DNA from: Glycomyces sp. YM15
GTDB taxonomy: Bacteria; Actinomycetota; Actinomycetes; Mycobacteriales; Micromonosporaceae
Direction of reading: 5' to 3'
Length of the DNA: 64,000 nucleotides
Assembly (NCBI RefSeq): GCF_016918015.1
Contig: NZ_JAERMK010000006.1
Location: 4,199 to 68,198 of the forward strand
The position numbers and the translations under genes are program-made. Positions 62,057 through 64,000 of this stretch are shown in pieces. Below the pieces are notes generated by a model. The model was not told the origin of the DNA. It was given only the letters and a program-made list of their open reading frames with translations, and made no database searches. Positions within the stretch are counted from its first letter, which is position 1. Each line of letters opens with the position of its first letter.

Positions 62057-63460
62057 CTAGCCGACGTCGAGCCGGAGCAGGTCGTCGACGGTCTCACGCG
62101 CCAGGATCACACGGGCCTCGCCGTTCCGGACGGCGACGACCGGCGGGCGGGGCACGTGGTTGTAGTTCGAGCCCATGGAGCGGCAGTAGGCGCCGGTTCC
62201 AGGGACCGCGATCAGGTCGCCCGGCACGACGTCGGCCGGGAGGAACTCATCTTTAACAACAATGTCGCCCGCTTCGCAATGCTTTCCCACTACTCGGGCC
62301 AGCGCGGGCGTGGCGCTGGACGAACGTGAGGCGAGCGTCGCCGAGTAGGTGGCGTCGTAGAGCGCGGTGCGGATGTTGTCGCTGATGCCGCCGTCGACCG
62401 AGACGTACAGTCGCGCGGCGTCCCCGGCGAGGGTGACGGGCTTGACGGTGCCGACCTCGTAGAGGGTGAACATCGCGGGCCCGATGAGGCTGCGCCCGGG
62501 TTCGATGGAGAGGCGCGGGACGTCGATGCCGGCGGCGGCGCACTCCTCGTCGACGATCTTGCGCAGGGACGCGGCGATGTCGGCGGGCGGCTGCGGGTCG
62601 TCCTGGCTGGTGTAGGCCATGCCGAAGCCGCCGCCGAGGTCCATCTCCGGGATCTGGACGCCGAAGTCGGTCTGGAGCTTCGCGTGGAGGCGGGCGACGC
62701 GGGCGGCGGAGATCTCGAACGCGGCGGTGTCGAAGATCTGGGAGCCGATGTGCGAGTGGAGGCCGAGGAGTTCGAGGTGCTCGGCGGCGATGACGCGGCG
62801 GGCGGCTTCGAAGGCGGCGCCTCCGGCGAGGGAGAAGCCGAACTTCTGGTCCTCGTGGGCGGTCGCGATGAACTCGTGCGTGTGGGCTTCGACGCCGACG
62901 TTGACGCGGATCATCACGTTCGGGCGCTTGCCGAGTTCGGCGGCGATGGCCTCGAGGCGTTCGATCTCGGTGAAGGAGTCGGCGACGATGCGGCCGACGC
63001 CGATCTCGACGGCCTGGCGCAGTTCGGCGAGCGACTTGTTGTTCCCATGGAGGCCCAGGCGAGCGGGCGCGAGCCCGGCGGCCAGCGCGATGGCGAGTTC
63101 GCCGGCGGTGCAGACGTCGACGAAGAGGCCTTCTTCGGAGGCGGCGCGGAGCACGGCTTTGGAGCAGAAGGCCTTGGAGGCGTAGAAGACGTCGGCGCCT
63201 TCGAAGGCCTCGGTCCAGGCGCGGCAGCGGGCGCGGAAGTCGTCCTCGTCGAAGACGTACGCGGGCGTGCCGAACTCGGCGGCGAGCTCCGCTACGGAGA
63301 TCCCGCCGATGTGGAGGACGCCGTCGTCGGCGCGTTCCACGTTCGAGGACCACAGCTGCGGGAGGAGCGTGTTGACGTCCCCCGGCACGCCGAGCCAGCC
63401 CGGGCGCAGCGCGGAGTAGTCGAAGTCGCCGTGCAGTGCGCCGGCTTCGTGGGTCCGCAT
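62057..63460 (-). CDS. lysA: Diaminopimelate decarboxylase
   Basis: A 467-residue PLP enzyme, last step of lysine synthesis. The PLP lysine lies in DVFYASKAFCSKAVL; other motifs are HSHIGSQIFD, MDLGGGFGMAY and, near the C-terminus, GAYCRSMGSNYN. The ATG at 63460 shares one base with the argS stop (TAATG), a common argS-lysA arrangement in actinomycetes. It opens the lysine/threonine group and shares the aspartate precursor with hom-thrC-thrB. Confidence 0.97.
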   Translation of the reverse strand: MRTHEAGALHGDFDYSALRPGWLGVPGDVNTLLPQLWSSNVERADDGVLHIGGISVAELAAEFGTPAYVFDEDDFRARCRAWTEAFEGADVFYASKAFCSKAVLRAASEEGLFVDVCTAGELAIALAAGLAPARLGLHGNNKSLAELRQAVEIGVGRIVADSFTEIERLEAIAAELGKRPNVMIRVNVGVEAHTHEFIATAHEDQKFGFSLAGGAAFEAARRVIAAEHLELLGLHSHIGSQIFDTAAFEISAARVARLHAKLQTDFGVQIPEMDLGGGFGMAYTSQDDPQPPADIAASLRKIVDEECAAAGIDVPRLSIEPGRSLIGPAMFTLYEVGTVKPVTLAGDAARLYVSVDGGISDNIRTALYDATYSATLASRSSSATPALARVVGKHCEAGDIVVKDEFLPADVVPGDLIAVPGTGAYCRSMGSNYNHVPRPPVVAVRNGEARVILARETVDDLLRLDVG

Positions 63461-64000
63461 TACATCCGCTCCGGGGCCGAGACGCCGAGCAGGCCGAGCG
63501 CGTTGGCGAGGACGACGCGGGTGGCGTCGACGGCCCAGAGGCGGGCCTGGTTGACCGGGGTGGTCTCCTCGTCGGGGAAGGGCAGGACGCGGCAGTCGTG
63601 CTGGAAGCGGTGGTAGGCGGCGGCGAGCTCTTCGGCGTACCGGGCGACCCGGTGGGGTTCGCGCAGCTCGGCGGCGGTGGCGACCACGGCCGGGAACTCG
63701 GCGAGGGCCTTGAGCAGGTCGGATTCGCGCGGGTGGGTCAGGAGCGAGGCGTCGTAGGACTCGCCCTTCTCGACGCCGCGCTCGGCGGCGTTGCGCAGCA
63801 CGCCGGAGGTCCGGGCGTGCGCGTACTGCACGTAGTAGACCGGGTTCTCGTTGCCGTGCTTGGTCCACAGGTCGATGTCGAGGTCGATCGTCGAGTCGGC
63901 CGAGTACCGGGTGAGCGCGTACCGGGCCGCGTCGACCCCGACGGCCTCGACCACGTCGTTCAGCGTGATCATGTTCCCGGCCCGCTTCGAGAGCCGGATC
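63460..64000 (-). CDS. argS: Arginyl-tRNA synthetase, C-terminal part (cut by window edge)
   Basis: Only the last ~180 residues are in the window; the gene continues past the right edge. The visible start carries the class I signature as [12 protein letters not shown] (KMSKS equivalent), followed by the [20 protein letters not shown] segment and the DALR anticodon-binding domain ([33 protein letters not shown]). It charges tRNA-Arg. Its stop overlaps the lysA start, so lysA is translated from the same mRNA. Confidence 0.95.
   Translation of the reverse strand, partial: IRLSKRAGNMITLNDVVEAVGVDAARYALTRYSADSTIDLDIDLWTKHGNENPVYYVQYAHARTSGVLRNAAERGVEKGESYDASLLTHPRESDLLKALAEFPAVVATAAELREPHRVARYAEELAAAYHRFQHDCRVLPFPDEETTPVNQARLWAVDATRVVLANALGLLGVSAPERM

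Overview
The window is about 70 % G+C DNA from an actinomycete chromosome. The evidence is the gene order (smc-ftsY; rpmF-rnc; coaD-rsmD-recG; argS-lysA-hom-thrC-thrB-rho-rpmE-prfA-prmC-sua5-atp), frequent GTG/TTG starts, ATGA/GTGA overlaps between neighbours, several leaderless-looking starts, a DivIVA-like SepIVA, an FtsY with an N-terminal membrane anchor, and a sugar ABC transporter without its own ATPase. A Glycomyces/Stackebrandtia-type organism is my guess; I cannot prove the genus from sequence reading alone. The first ~70 bases are runs of G and C that look like a contig-end artefact.

Left part (82-8874) is a mannan-use locus: GH2 beta-mannosidase, two ABC permeases and a lipoprotein sugar binder on the minus strand, then a LacI-type repressor and a secreted GH5 mannanase with a CBM2 on the plus strand. 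Similar CCGG-centred palindromes lie at the promoters of the transporter, the repressor and the mannanase, which suggests one regulon: the mannanase cuts the polymer outside, the transporter imports oligosaccharides and the mannosidase finishes them. From 8.9 to 32 kb are mostly housekeeping genes: a transglutaminase-like protein, an APH-fold kinase, ftsY, smc, a plus-strand block (CAP-domain protein, orphan LuxR regulator, mutM), then rnc, rpmF, DUF177, sepIVA, coaD, rsmD, recG, a DAK2 kinase, a proline-rich membrane protein, rpmB, thiL, a RAM-domain protein, a DUF3515 protein and a 3-methyladenine glycosylase.

From 32.2 to 45.1 kb lies an accessory surface-polysaccharide locus: a secreted GH26-like hydrolase facing a Wzz/BY-kinase-like fusion that has lost its P-loop lysine, a Wzy-like polymerase, a kinase-like protein with an HGDWAPWN motif, two PAPS-type sulfotransferases, a Wzx-like flippase, a methyltransferase, a WecG/TagA transferase and a GT2. 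A MazF-type toxin with its RHH antitoxin sits in the middle. The set looks like machinery for a sulfated exopolysaccharide or glycoconjugate, and it is the best candidate here for an undescribed system.

The right part (45.1-64 kb) is a conserved minus-strand block: the F-type ATP synthase (atpI-like, atpZ-like, B, E, F, H, A, G, D), LMW phosphatase, sua5, prmC, prfA, rpmE, rho, thrB, thrC, hom, lysA and the 3' part of argS. The epsilon gene atpC, expected just after atpD, is absent; the polysaccharide locus begins there behind a perfect 14-bp terminator hairpin.
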